Below are positions 33,619 through 41,020 of a stretch of DNA of 50,002 nucleotides, one piece after another. A program made the translations under genes and the position numbers. The stretch is from assembly GCA_910588495.1 (NCBI GenBank), contig CAJUPU010000021.1:1-50002 (forward strand). Reading direction: 5' to 3'. The notes beneath the pieces are model-generated. The model saw nothing but the letters and a program-made list of their open reading frames with translations. It was not told where the DNA came from and searched no databases. How positions within the stretch are numbered: position 1 is the first letter of the stretch; each line of letters begins with the position of its first letter. This DNA comes from an uncultured Oscillospiraceae bacterium (GTDB taxonomy: Bacteria > Bacillota > Clostridia > Oscillospirales > Oscillospiraceae).

Positions 33619-33780
33619 AGAAGCTGTACCGATCGCCGAAGTATTCAGATTCGCGAGCTAAGATTGCCGGTGGCAAGGCGAAAGATCGCGGGAATACTTT
33701 GTGTATTTCAAGATCTTTCAACGCGGCCGGCGGCAATCTTGGCCGCAAAGCTGGGTGCTGAGGCGATCGGTACAGCTTCT
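33619..33780 (+). repeat. 162-bp inverted-repeat element B, copy 2
   Basis: Terminal inverted repeat is perfect over 19 bp (AGAAGCTGTACCGATCGCC). It aligns without gaps to 12479-12640. Internal helix CTAAGATT (33658-33665)/GATCTTGG-type right arm AATCTTGG (33735-33742) carries the compensatory changes; GAAAGATC (33680-33687)/GATCTTTC (33712-33719) is perfectly paired here. The element is part of the mntP leader, between the riboswitch terminator and the ribosome binding site, and ends 1 bp before AGGAAGGG. Confidence 0.9.
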
Positions 33781-33796
33781 AGGAAGGGAATGATGT

Positions 33797-34366
33797 GTGA
33801 TGCGTTTTTGGGAGCTGTTCATCCTGGCCGTGGGCCTGTCCATGGACGCCTTCGCCGTGGCCGTCTGCAAGGGGCTGTCAATCCGGGCGCTGATGCCCCG
33901 CCACGCCGTGGCCGTGGGGCTGTGGTTCGGGGCCTTCCAGGCCCTGATGCCCCTGATCGGCTGGCTGCTGGGGGCGGCCTTCGCCGATATGATCGCCGCC
34001 GTGGACCACTGGATCGCCTTCGCGCTGCTGGCCTTCATCGGCGGCAACATGATCCGGGAGGCCCTGGGCGGGGACGAGGAGGACTGCGACCCCTCCCTGG
34101 CCCCCATGACCATGCTGGTGCTGGCGGTGGCCACCTCCATCGACGCGCTGGCGGTGGGGATCACCTTCGCCTTCCTCCGGGTGGACATCCTGCCCGCCGT
34201 GGCCCTGATCGGCGCGTGCACCTTCGCCATCTCCGCCGCGGGGGTGAAGGTGGGCAACCTGTTCGGCGCCCGGTACAAGTCGAAGGCGGAGCTGTTCGGC
34301 GGGGCGGTGCTGGTGCTGATCGGGGCCAAGATCCTGCTGGAGCATTTGGAACTGCTGCCGTTCTAG
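33797..34366 (+). CDS. mntP: Manganese efflux pump MntP
   Basis: 189-aa six-helix membrane exporter that removes excess Mn2+. Family motifs: LSMDAFAVAVCKGL near the N-terminus and the internally repeated ATSIDALAVGITFAF (residues about 112-126), each with a conserved Asp; also GGNMIREAL. GTG at 33797 or ATG at 33800 can start it; AGGAAGGG lies 8 or 11 nt upstream. Controlled by the upstream Mn riboswitch. Confidence 0.95.
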   Translation: MMRFWELFILAVGLSMDAFAVAVCKGLSIRALMPRHAVAVGLWFGAFQALMPLIGWLLGAAFADMIAAVDHWIAFALLAFIGGNMIREALGGDEEDCDPSLAPMTMLVLAVATSIDALAVGITFAFLRVDILPAVALIGACTFAISAAGVKVGNLFGARYKSKAELFGGAVLVLIGAKILLEHLELLPF

Positions 34367-34377
34367 AAAAGGACAAG

Positions 34378-34411
34378 GCGGGCCGCCCGGTTGGGCGGCC
34401 CGCTCTGTTTT
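34378..34411 (+). terminator. Terminator of mntP
   Basis: GCGGGCCGCCC/GGGCGGCCCGC stem with a GGTT loop followed by TCTGTTTT. Confidence 0.85.
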
Positions 34412-34416
34412 ACCTG

Positions 34417-34445
34417 TTGAAATGGAGGGAAAACTTTGATATAAT
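34417..34445 (+). promoter_or_regulatory. Promoter of recJ-relA
   Basis: TTGAAA, 17-bp spacer, TATAAT, 53 bp before the recJ start. Confidence 0.8.
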
Positions 34446-34498
34446 ATATCGTTATCTTGAAAATGACGGCCCCCGCGGCCGGAGAGGAGGGACAGGCT

Positions 34499-36562
34499 AT
34501 GAAATACCAGCGCTGGGACCTGCGCCGCCCCGGCGCCCCCGCCGCCCGCCGCTCGCTGGAGCGGGCGGGGCTGTCCCCCCTGTGCGCCGCGCTGCTCTGC
34601 GCCCGGGGGCTGGACGATCCCCAAAAGGCCGCCCAGTTCCTCTCCTGCGGCCCGGAGCGGTCCCACGACCCCTTCCTCCTCAAGGACATGGACCGGGCGG
34701 TGGCGCGCATCCGCGCCGCCATCGTCGGCGGGGAGCGGGTGTGCGTCTACGGCGACTACGACGTGGACGGCATCACCGCCACCTGCCTGCTCACCGAGGC
34801 CCTGGCCTGGCAGGGGGGGGACGTGGTCAGCTACATCCCCGACCGCACCGAGGAGGGCTACGGCCTCAACCCCGGGGCGGTGGCCCGACTGGCCGGGCAG
34901 GGGGTGAAGCTCATCGTCACGGTGGACTGCGGCATCACCGCCGTAGACGAGGTGGAGTTCGCCCGCTCCCTGGGGGTGGACGTGGTGATCACCGACCACC
35001 ACCACTGCAAGGACCGGCTGCCCGCCGCCGCCGCGGTGGTGGACCCCCGGCGGGAGGACTGCGCCTATCCCTTCCCGGAGCTGGCCGGGGTGGGGGTGGC
35101 CCTCAAGACCGCCCAGGCCCTGGTCCCCCCCGAGCAGCGGGAGGGGGTGTTCCGCCGTTTCGGCGAGCTGGCCGCCATCGGCACCGTGGCCGACGTGATG
35201 CGCCTGACCGACGAGAACCGCGCCCTGGTCCGTCAGGGGCTGGAGCTGCTGGCCAACACCCGGCGCCCCGGCCTGCGCGCCCTGCTGCGGGAGGCGGGGC
35301 TGGACCCCGGCGGCGCCCCCACCGCCGTCACCATCGGCTATGGTCTGGCCCCCCGGATCAACGCCGCGGGCCGGATGGAGCAGGCCATGGTGGCCCTGGA
35401 GCTGCTGCTCACCCGGGACGAGGAGCGGGGCGAGGCCCTGGCCCACACCCTGTGCCGCCTGAACCGGGAGCGTCAGGCCATCGAGCTGGCCATATATGAA
35501 CAGTGCGTGGAGCTGCTGGACGCCCAGCCCCCCGCCCCCGCCATCGTGCTGGCGGGCGAGGGCTGGCACCAGGGAGTGGTGGGCATCGTGGCCTCCCGGC
35601 TGACGGAGCGTTACGCCTGCCCCGCCTTCATGATCTGCCTGGAGCACGGCCAGGGCAAGGGCTCCTGCCGCTCCTTCGGCGGGTTCAACCTGTTCGCCGC
35701 CCTGGACCGGTGCGCCCCTTTGCTGGACGGCTACGGCGGCCACGAGATGGCGGCGGGCTTCACCATCCGGGAGGAGAACATCCCCGCCTTCCGGGACCAG
35801 GTGTGCCGCCTGGTGGACCTGCGCACCGGGGGCGCCCCCATGGAGGCCGCCATCGACGTGGACGCGGAGATCGACCACTGCGGCCAGCTCACCGCCCCCC
35901 AGGTGGAGTCCCTGTCCGACCTGGAGCCCTTCGGCACGGGCAACCCGAAGCCGGTGTTCCTGCTGCGGGGGGTGTGCGTGCTGTCCTGCTGCGACGTGGG
36001 GGGCGGGCGGCATTTGAAGATGAAGCTGCGGCGGGACGGGGCGGTGCTGGACGCCATCTTCTTCTCCGCCAACGCCGCCGCCTGCGGCGTGTCCGCCGGG
36101 GACCGGCTGGACGTGGTCTTCACCCCCCAGATCAACGAGTTCCGGGGCAGCCGCACCGTCCAGCTCCAGGTCTGCGACCTGCGCCCCGCCCCCACCCGGG
36201 CCCAGCTGGAGCAGGAGCTGTTCCAGCGCCTCCAGGCAGGGACGGAGCTGTCCCGGTGGGAGGCCGGGCTGCTGCTCCCCTCCCGGCAGGACTTCGCCCG
36301 GCTGTGGCGGTTTTTGGAGCACAACTGCGTGGGCGGCTGGATGGAGGCCGGGCCCGCGCTGCTGCGCCAGGCGGCCCGCCAGGGCGACGGGCGCAGCGCC
36401 TACGGCCGGACCCTGGTGTGCCTGCACGTGATGGGGGACCGGGGGCTGATCCGGCTGGAGCGGGACCAGCTCCATCTGTGCCGCCCGGAGAACAAGGTGG
36501 ACCTGGAGCAGGCCCAGCTGATGCGCCGCCTGCGGGCATTTTTAGAGGACGAGACTATATGA
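34499..36562 (+). CDS. recJ: Single-stranded-DNA-specific exonuclease RecJ
   Basis: 687-aa 5'-3' ssDNA exonuclease of recombination and repair. DHH phosphoesterase motifs: YGDYDVDGITAT (residues about 82-93), VDCGIT, and TDHHHC (about 164-169). DHHA1 domain contains GEGWHQGVVGIVASRL and SCRSFGGFNLFAAL ... YGGHEMAAGF; the C-terminal OB-fold region follows (LSDLEPFGTGNPKPVF). An added C-terminal about 130 residues (RAQLEQELFQRLQAG onward) is common in Firmicutes. Start behind GGAGAGGAGGG. 13 bp before relA. Confidence 0.95.
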   Translation: MKYQRWDLRRPGAPAARRSLERAGLSPLCAALLCARGLDDPQKAAQFLSCGPERSHDPFLLKDMDRAVARIRAAIVGGERVCVYGDYDVDGITATCLLTEALAWQGGDVVSYIPDRTEEGYGLNPGAVARLAGQGVKLIVTVDCGITAVDEVEFARSLGVDVVITDHHHCKDRLPAAAAVVDPRREDCAYPFPELAGVGVALKTAQALVPPEQREGVFRRFGELAAIGTVADVMRLTDENRALVRQGLELLANTRRPGLRALLREAGLDPGGAPTAVTIGYGLAPRINAAGRMEQAMVALELLLTRDEERGEALAHTLCRLNRERQAIELAIYEQCVELLDAQPPAPAIVLAGEGWHQGVVGIVASRLTERYACPAFMICLEHGQGKGSCRSFGGFNLFAALDRCAPLLDGYGGHEMAAGFTIREENIPAFRDQVCRLVDLRTGGAPMEAAIDVDAEIDHCGQLTAPQVESLSDLEPFGTGNPKPVFLLRGVCVLSCCDVGGGRHLKMKLRRDGAVLDAIFFSANAAACGVSAGDRLDVVFTPQINEFRGSRTVQLQVCDLRPAPTRAQLEQELFQRLQAGTELSRWEAGLLLPSRQDFARLWRFLEHNCVGGWMEAGPALLRQAARQGDGRSAYGRTLVCLHVMGDRGLIRLERDQLHLCRPENKVDLEQAQLMRRLRAFLEDETI

Positions 36563-36575
36563 GGGGGGACCTGTC

Positions 36576-38810
36576 ATGGACCTGGCCCATGAGAGATACG
36601 AACGATTAGAACAGCACATCCTGGCCAACAACCCGGACGCGGACGTCACGCGCATACGGGCGGCCTTCGAATACGCCAACGACCACCACGGGCCCCAGCT
36701 GCGCAAGAGCGGCGAGCCCTATATCATCCACCCCATCGCCGTGGCCGAGATCATCAACGAGCTGGACCTGGACCCGGACTCCATAGTGGCCGCCCTGCTC
36801 CACGACTGCATCGAGGATACCGACTCCACCCACGACGACATCGCCCGGCTGTTCTCCCCCCAGGTGGCCGACCTGGTGGAGGGGGTCACCAAGCTCACCC
36901 GGATGCAGTACACCTCCCGGGAGGACGAGCAGATGGAGAACCTGCGCAAGATGTTCATGGCCATGGCCAAGGACGTGCGGGTGATCCTGATCAAGCTGTG
37001 CGACCGGCTGCACAACATGCGCACCCTCCAGTACCAGTCCGACAAGAAGCAGAAGGAGAAGGCCCTGGAGACCATGGAGGTCTACGCCCCCATCGCCCAC
37101 CGCCTGGGGATGCAGAAGCTGAAATGGGAGCTGGAGGACCTGTCCCTGGAATATCTGGACCCGGTGGGCTACCACGACGTGCGGGAGGAGCTGGACCATA
37201 TCACCACCCTCCACGCGGGCTTCGTGGACAACATGCAGGCCCACATCGAGGGGCGGCTGTCGGAGGAGGGGGTGAAGTGCAGGGTCTACGGGCGGCTCAA
37301 GCACATCTACTCCATCTACCGCAAGATGTACTCCCAGGGCAAGACCCTCAACGAGATCTTCGACCTGTACGCCTTCCGGGTGATCGTGGACGATATCCCC
37401 GCCTGCTATAACGTGCTGGGCTGCATCCACGACATGTTCAAGCCGGTGCTGGGCCGGTTCAAGGACTATATCGGCACCCCAAAGCCCAACGGCTACCAGT
37501 CTTTGCACACCACCGTGGTGGGGCGGGACGCCATCCCCTTCGAGGTGCAGATCCGCACCTGGGACATGCACCAGACGGCGGAGTACGGCGTGGCCGCCCA
37601 CTGGAAGTACAAGCAGGGGATGGCCAACCAGCGCCTGGGCACCGAGCGGGACTTCGAGTGGGTGCGCAAGCTGCTGGAGAGCCAGCAGGACACCGACCCC
37701 GACGAGTTCGTGCGCACCCTCCGGGTGGACATGTTCGCCGACGAGGTGTTCGTGTTCACCCCCAACGGCGACGTGAAGAGCCTGCCCGCCGGGGCCACCC
37801 CCATCGACTTCGCCTACTCCATCCACTCCGCCATCGGCAACTCCATGACGGGGGCGCGGGTAAACGGGCGGATCGTCACCTTCGAGACCCCGCTGAAAAA
37901 CGGCGACATCGTGGAGATCATCACCTCCAGATCCGCCCGGGGGCCCAGCCGGGACTGGATGAAGATCTGCAAGTCCAACGAGGCCCGCAACAAGATCCGC
38001 CAGTGGTTCAAGAAGGAGCGCCGGGAGGAGAACATCGCCACCGGCCGGTCCATGTTCGAGTCGGAGCTGAAGCACGCGGGGCTGTCCCTGGGGGCCATCA
38101 CCGCCAACGCCGACCTGCTGGACATCCTGCTCAAGCGGGTGCGGTGCGGCCAGCTGGACGAGCTGTACGCCGCCATCGGCTACGGCGGGCTGTCCGCCCA
38201 GAAGGCCGCCGCCCGCATCAAGGAGGAGATGACCCGGCTGGGCCGGCTGGAGCGCCAGCGGGCGGAGGCCGAGGCCATACAGGCCGCCGCCTCCACGGGG
38301 GAGACCGTGTACCCCTCCACCCCCAAGGACTCCATCCTGGCCCCCAAGCGGTCCAGCAGCGGCATCATCGTGTCCGGGCTGGACAACTGCATGGTGAAGT
38401 TCTCCAAGTGCTGCACCCCCGTCCCCGGCGACCCGGTGACCGGGTTCATCACCAAGGGCTACGGGGTGTCCATCCACCGGCAGGACTGCCCCAACGCCGA
38501 CCCGGCCAGGCGCCGCCCGGAGGAGGAGGGCCGCTGGGTGAAGGTGTCCTGGGCCCAGGCCCCCGACGCCGCCTACCGCACCTCCATCGAGATCTCCGCC
38601 AAGGACCGGGACGGCCTGACCCTGGACGTGGCCATGGCCCTGTCCGCCGCCAAGGTGAAGGTGAACAACCTGTCCGCCCGGAGCCAGCCCGACGGCTACG
38701 CTACCATGAACCTGGAGCTGGCCGTCAAGGACCAGAAGGAGCTGGCCGGGGTCATCAACAAGCTGTCCCAGGTCCCGGGGGTGTTCCTGGTCAAAAGGGC
38801 CGGGGGCTGA
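36576..38810 (+). CDS. relA: Bifunctional (p)ppGpp synthetase/hydrolase RelA/SpoT
   Basis: 744-aa stringent-response enzyme. Hydrolase HD domain with ALLHDCIEDT and KLCDRLHNM (residues about 70-150); synthetase domain with YGRLKHIYSIYRKM, FDLYAFRVIV and PNGYQSLHTTV (about 235-315); TGS domain (VFTPNGDVKSLPAGATPIDFAY, about 390-410); helical region; C-terminal conserved-Cys KCCTPVPGD region and an ACT domain (SIEISAKDRDGLTLDVAMAL). Both catalytic sites look intact, so it can make and degrade (p)ppGpp. Co-transcribed with recJ. Confidence 0.97.
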   Translation: MDLAHERYERLEQHILANNPDADVTRIRAAFEYANDHHGPQLRKSGEPYIIHPIAVAEIINELDLDPDSIVAALLHDCIEDTDSTHDDIARLFSPQVADLVEGVTKLTRMQYTSREDEQMENLRKMFMAMAKDVRVILIKLCDRLHNMRTLQYQSDKKQKEKALETMEVYAPIAHRLGMQKLKWELEDLSLEYLDPVGYHDVREELDHITTLHAGFVDNMQAHIEGRLSEEGVKCRVYGRLKHIYSIYRKMYSQGKTLNEIFDLYAFRVIVDDIPACYNVLGCIHDMFKPVLGRFKDYIGTPKPNGYQSLHTTVVGRDAIPFEVQIRTWDMHQTAEYGVAAHWKYKQGMANQRLGTERDFEWVRKLLESQQDTDPDEFVRTLRVDMFADEVFVFTPNGDVKSLPAGATPIDFAYSIHSAIGNSMTGARVNGRIVTFETPLKNGDIVEIITSRSARGPSRDWMKICKSNEARNKIRQWFKKERREENIATGRSMFESELKHAGLSLGAITANADLLDILLKRVRCGQLDELYAAIGYGGLSAQKAAARIKEEMTRLGRLERQRAEAEAIQAAASTGETVYPSTPKDSILAPKRSSSGIIVSGLDNCMVKFSKCCTPVPGDPVTGFITKGYGVSIHRQDCPNADPARRRPEEEGRWVKVSWAQAPDAAYRTSIEISAKDRDGLTLDVAMALSAAKVKVNNLSARSQPDGYATMNLELAVKDQKELAGVINKLSQVPGVFLVKRAGG

Positions 38811-38818
38811 CCCCAGCC

Positions 38819-39049
38819 CTCCGGGGGGTCACTTTCTCTCCCGCGAGAGAAAGTGACCAAAGAGCGCGCATAGGGGGGCGTGCCCCCCTATGTACCCCCC
38901 TTTACGGGAGAGCCCGATACGTTCGGCGGGCTTGACCTTTCCGGCGCGTGCGGCTTTCCACACCGGTGCTTCTAGTTGTGCTGCCGCCGGTATCTGGTCA
39001 TTGGGCCGGGGCAGGTCTATCGCTGTGCGCCTCCGCGGCGGACCGTTCG
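38819..39049 (+). repeat. Dispersed structured repeat A, copy 2
   Basis: 231-bp match to 7223-7450. Hairpin 1 is a perfect 14-bp stem (38827-38840/38845-38858, loop CCGC); hairpin 2 is CATAGGGGGG/CCCCCCTATG (38869-38878/38883-38892, loop CGTG). TACGGGAGAGCCC, TTCCGGCGCGTG, CCGGTGCT and TGCTGCCGC blocks are shared with copy 1. It begins 8 bp after the relA stop and ends just before the ribosome binding site of the ATP-grasp gene, co-oriented with both. Confidence 0.87.
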
Positions 39050-39080
39050 TTCGTTTATGATAAAAGGAGCCTGATTTTAC

Positions 39081-40304
39081 GTGTCAGAATGTACGTTCCA
39101 GCCGCTTTTATTTGGCGGCGATATCAATGTGTACAGCGTGGCCCGGGCCTTCCACGAGGCCTACGGCGTGAAGAGCGTGGCCTTCGGCAAGTTCGCCGCC
39201 ACCTTCCCCTGCGCCTTCAGCGCCATCATCGACTACCGCCCCTGCCTGGAGAACGAGGAGGAGGCGGCCTTCCTCCAAAACGTGAAGGACGTGGCGGCGG
39301 AGTTTTCCGATAAGACGGTGCTGGTGGTGGGCTGCGGGGACAGCTATGTCAAGCTGTGCGCCCACCTGAAGGACCGGTTCCCCCCCAACGTGAAGTGCAA
39401 TTATATCAGCGGGGACATGCTGGACAAGCTCACCGACAAGGAGCAGTTCTACGCCCTGTGCGGCCAGTACGGCATCGACCACCCCGCCACCCTCGTCTAT
39501 GACCCCTCCATGGGCCATGACGTTTCCCTGCCCTGGGACCCCCCCTATGTGGCCAAGCCCGCCGACGGGGTGGCCTACTGGGCCACCGGCCACCGGGAGC
39601 TGAGAAAGGTGTATATCTGCCCCAGCCGGGAGGAGCTGCTGGCCGCCCTGGACCAGGTGTACGCCGCGGGCTACCCCGGCAAGATGATCGTGCAGGAGTT
39701 CATCCCCGGCGACGACACCTATATGCGGGTGCTCACCAACTACTCCGACACCCAGGGCAGGGTGAAGCTGATGTGCCTGGGCCACGTGCTGCTGGAGGAG
39801 CACTCCCCCCACGGCATCGGCAACCACGCCGTGATCGTCACCGAGCACGACCAGCAGCTGTGCGGCAAGATCCGGGCCATGCTGGAGGACCTGGGGTACG
39901 TGGGCTTCTCCAATTTCGACATCAAGTTCGACCGCCGGGACGGCAGGTACAAAGCCTTCGAGATCAACACCCGCCAGGGGCGCAGCAACTACTACGTCAC
40001 CGGGGCGGGGCACAACATCGCCCGGTATCTGGTGGACGACCTCATCGAGGGAAAGGACCTGCCCCTCACCGTGGTGCAGGACCGCTCCCTCTGGCGGATG
40101 ATCCCCCGGGGGCTGGCCTATAAGTTCATCCCCAAGCGGTTCCATCCGGAGATGAAGGCCCTGATCCGGGCCGGGGCCGACCACCACTCCATGGAGTACC
40201 GCCCGGACTACGCCCCCAAGCGCGTCTGGCGGATCTGGAAGAACCACATCGGCAACTGGGTCCGGTTCAACAAGTACTGCGCCGTTCCAAAGGAGGAGCA
40301 ATGA
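39081..40304 (+). CDS. ATP-grasp ligase, D-aspartate ligase-like
   Basis: 407 aa, GTG start with AAAAGGAG 11 nt upstream. Pre-ATP-grasp domain (residues about 1-115: FGGDINVYSVARAFHEAYG), then ATP-grasp: PPYVAKPADGVAY with the ATP-binding Lys, MIVQEFIPGDDTYMRV, and the metal site YKAFEINTRQGRSNYYV. It resembles the carboxylate-amine ligases that include the enterococcal Asl(fm) enzyme, which puts D-Asp on the side-chain Lys of peptidoglycan precursors. Overlap with an Asp/Glu racemase gene supports a D-amino-acid substrate. The acceptor is unknown. Confidence 0.8.
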   Translation: MSECTFQPLLFGGDINVYSVARAFHEAYGVKSVAFGKFAATFPCAFSAIIDYRPCLENEEEAAFLQNVKDVAAEFSDKTVLVVGCGDSYVKLCAHLKDRFPPNVKCNYISGDMLDKLTDKEQFYALCGQYGIDHPATLVYDPSMGHDVSLPWDPPYVAKPADGVAYWATGHRELRKVYICPSREELLAALDQVYAAGYPGKMIVQEFIPGDDTYMRVLTNYSDTQGRVKLMCLGHVLLEEHSPHGIGNHAVIVTEHDQQLCGKIRAMLEDLGYVGFSNFDIKFDRRDGRYKAFEINTRQGRSNYYVTGAGHNIARYLVDDLIEGKDLPLTVVQDRSLWRMIPRGLAYKFIPKRFHPEMKALIRAGADHHSMEYRPDYAPKRVWRIWKNHIGNWVRFNKYCAVPKEEQ

Positions 40305-41008
40305 GGCAAGAAGCGAAATTAGGGGTGCTGGGCGGCATGGGGCCCCAGGCCACCCAGGTATTCTACCAGTTCGTGCTGGACCGCACCGACGCGGCGAAGG
40401 ACCAGGACCACCTGCCCGCCCTCATCCTGTCCGACACCGGCATCCCCGACCGCACCGCCGCCATCCTGTCCGGCGACACCGAGGGGCTGTACCAGCGGCT
40501 GCGGTCGGACGCGAAGCTGCTGGAGCAGTGCGGCTGCACCGCCCTGGCCATCCCCTGTAACACCTCCCACTACTTCGCCGACCGGCTCCAGGGGGAGCTC
40601 ACCGCTCCCATCATCCACATGCCCCGGGAGACGGCCAGGGCCCTGGCGGCCCAGGGGAAAAAGCGCCCCGGCATCCTGGGCACCGACGGCACCATCCAAA
40701 TGGGACTGTATCACAGGGAGTGCGCCGCGGTGGGCATGGAGGCGGTGTCCCCCGACCCGGACACCCAGAAGCTGGTGATGTCCATCATCTACGACGAGAT
40801 CAAGCAGGGGGAGACGGGCAGCCGGGACAAGTTCGCCAAGATCCACCAGGCCATCCGGAGGGCCGGGTGCGACTGCGCCATCCTGGCCTGCACCGAGCTG
40901 TCCGTGTTCTCCACCTACCACGCCCTCCCCCCCTTCTACGTGGACGCCATGATGGTGCTGGCGGAGCGGGCGGTGGAGCGGTGCGGCTATCCCCTGCGGA
41001 CGATCTAG
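40301..41008 (+). CDS. Aspartate/glutamate racemase family protein
   Basis: 235-aa PLP-independent racemase. LGVLGGMGPQAT at the N-terminus and both catalytic Cys: AIPCNTSH (about residue 86) and LACTELS (about 195). The GGMGPxAT form is typical of aspartate racemases rather than MurI. ATGA overlap with the ATP-grasp gene; MurE-like gene follows after 12 bp. Likely supplies D-Asp (or D-Glu) to the ligase. Confidence 0.9.
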   Translation: MRQEAKLGVLGGMGPQATQVFYQFVLDRTDAAKDQDHLPALILSDTGIPDRTAAILSGDTEGLYQRLRSDAKLLEQCGCTALAIPCNTSHYFADRLQGELTAPIIHMPRETARALAAQGKKRPGILGTDGTIQMGLYHRECAAVGMEAVSPDPDTQKLVMSIIYDEIKQGETGSRDKFAKIHQAIRRAGCDCAILACTELSVFSTYHALPPFYVDAMMVLAERAVERCGYPLRTI

Positions 41009-41020
41009 GAGGTCTTTGCC

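Noticed and set aside
33664..33780. Protein-like translation of the 162-bp element (RRKIAGILCVFQDL...)
   Set aside because: Both copies can be translated in one frame, but there is no start with a ribosome binding site, the frame runs out into unrelated genes, and changes follow base pairing rather than codon positions.
38890..39057. 55-codon open frame (MYPPLRESPIRS...) in repeat A copy 2
   Set aside because: The frame shifts by one base in copy 1 and differences between copies show no synonymous bias, so the conservation is structural or nucleotide-level, not coding.
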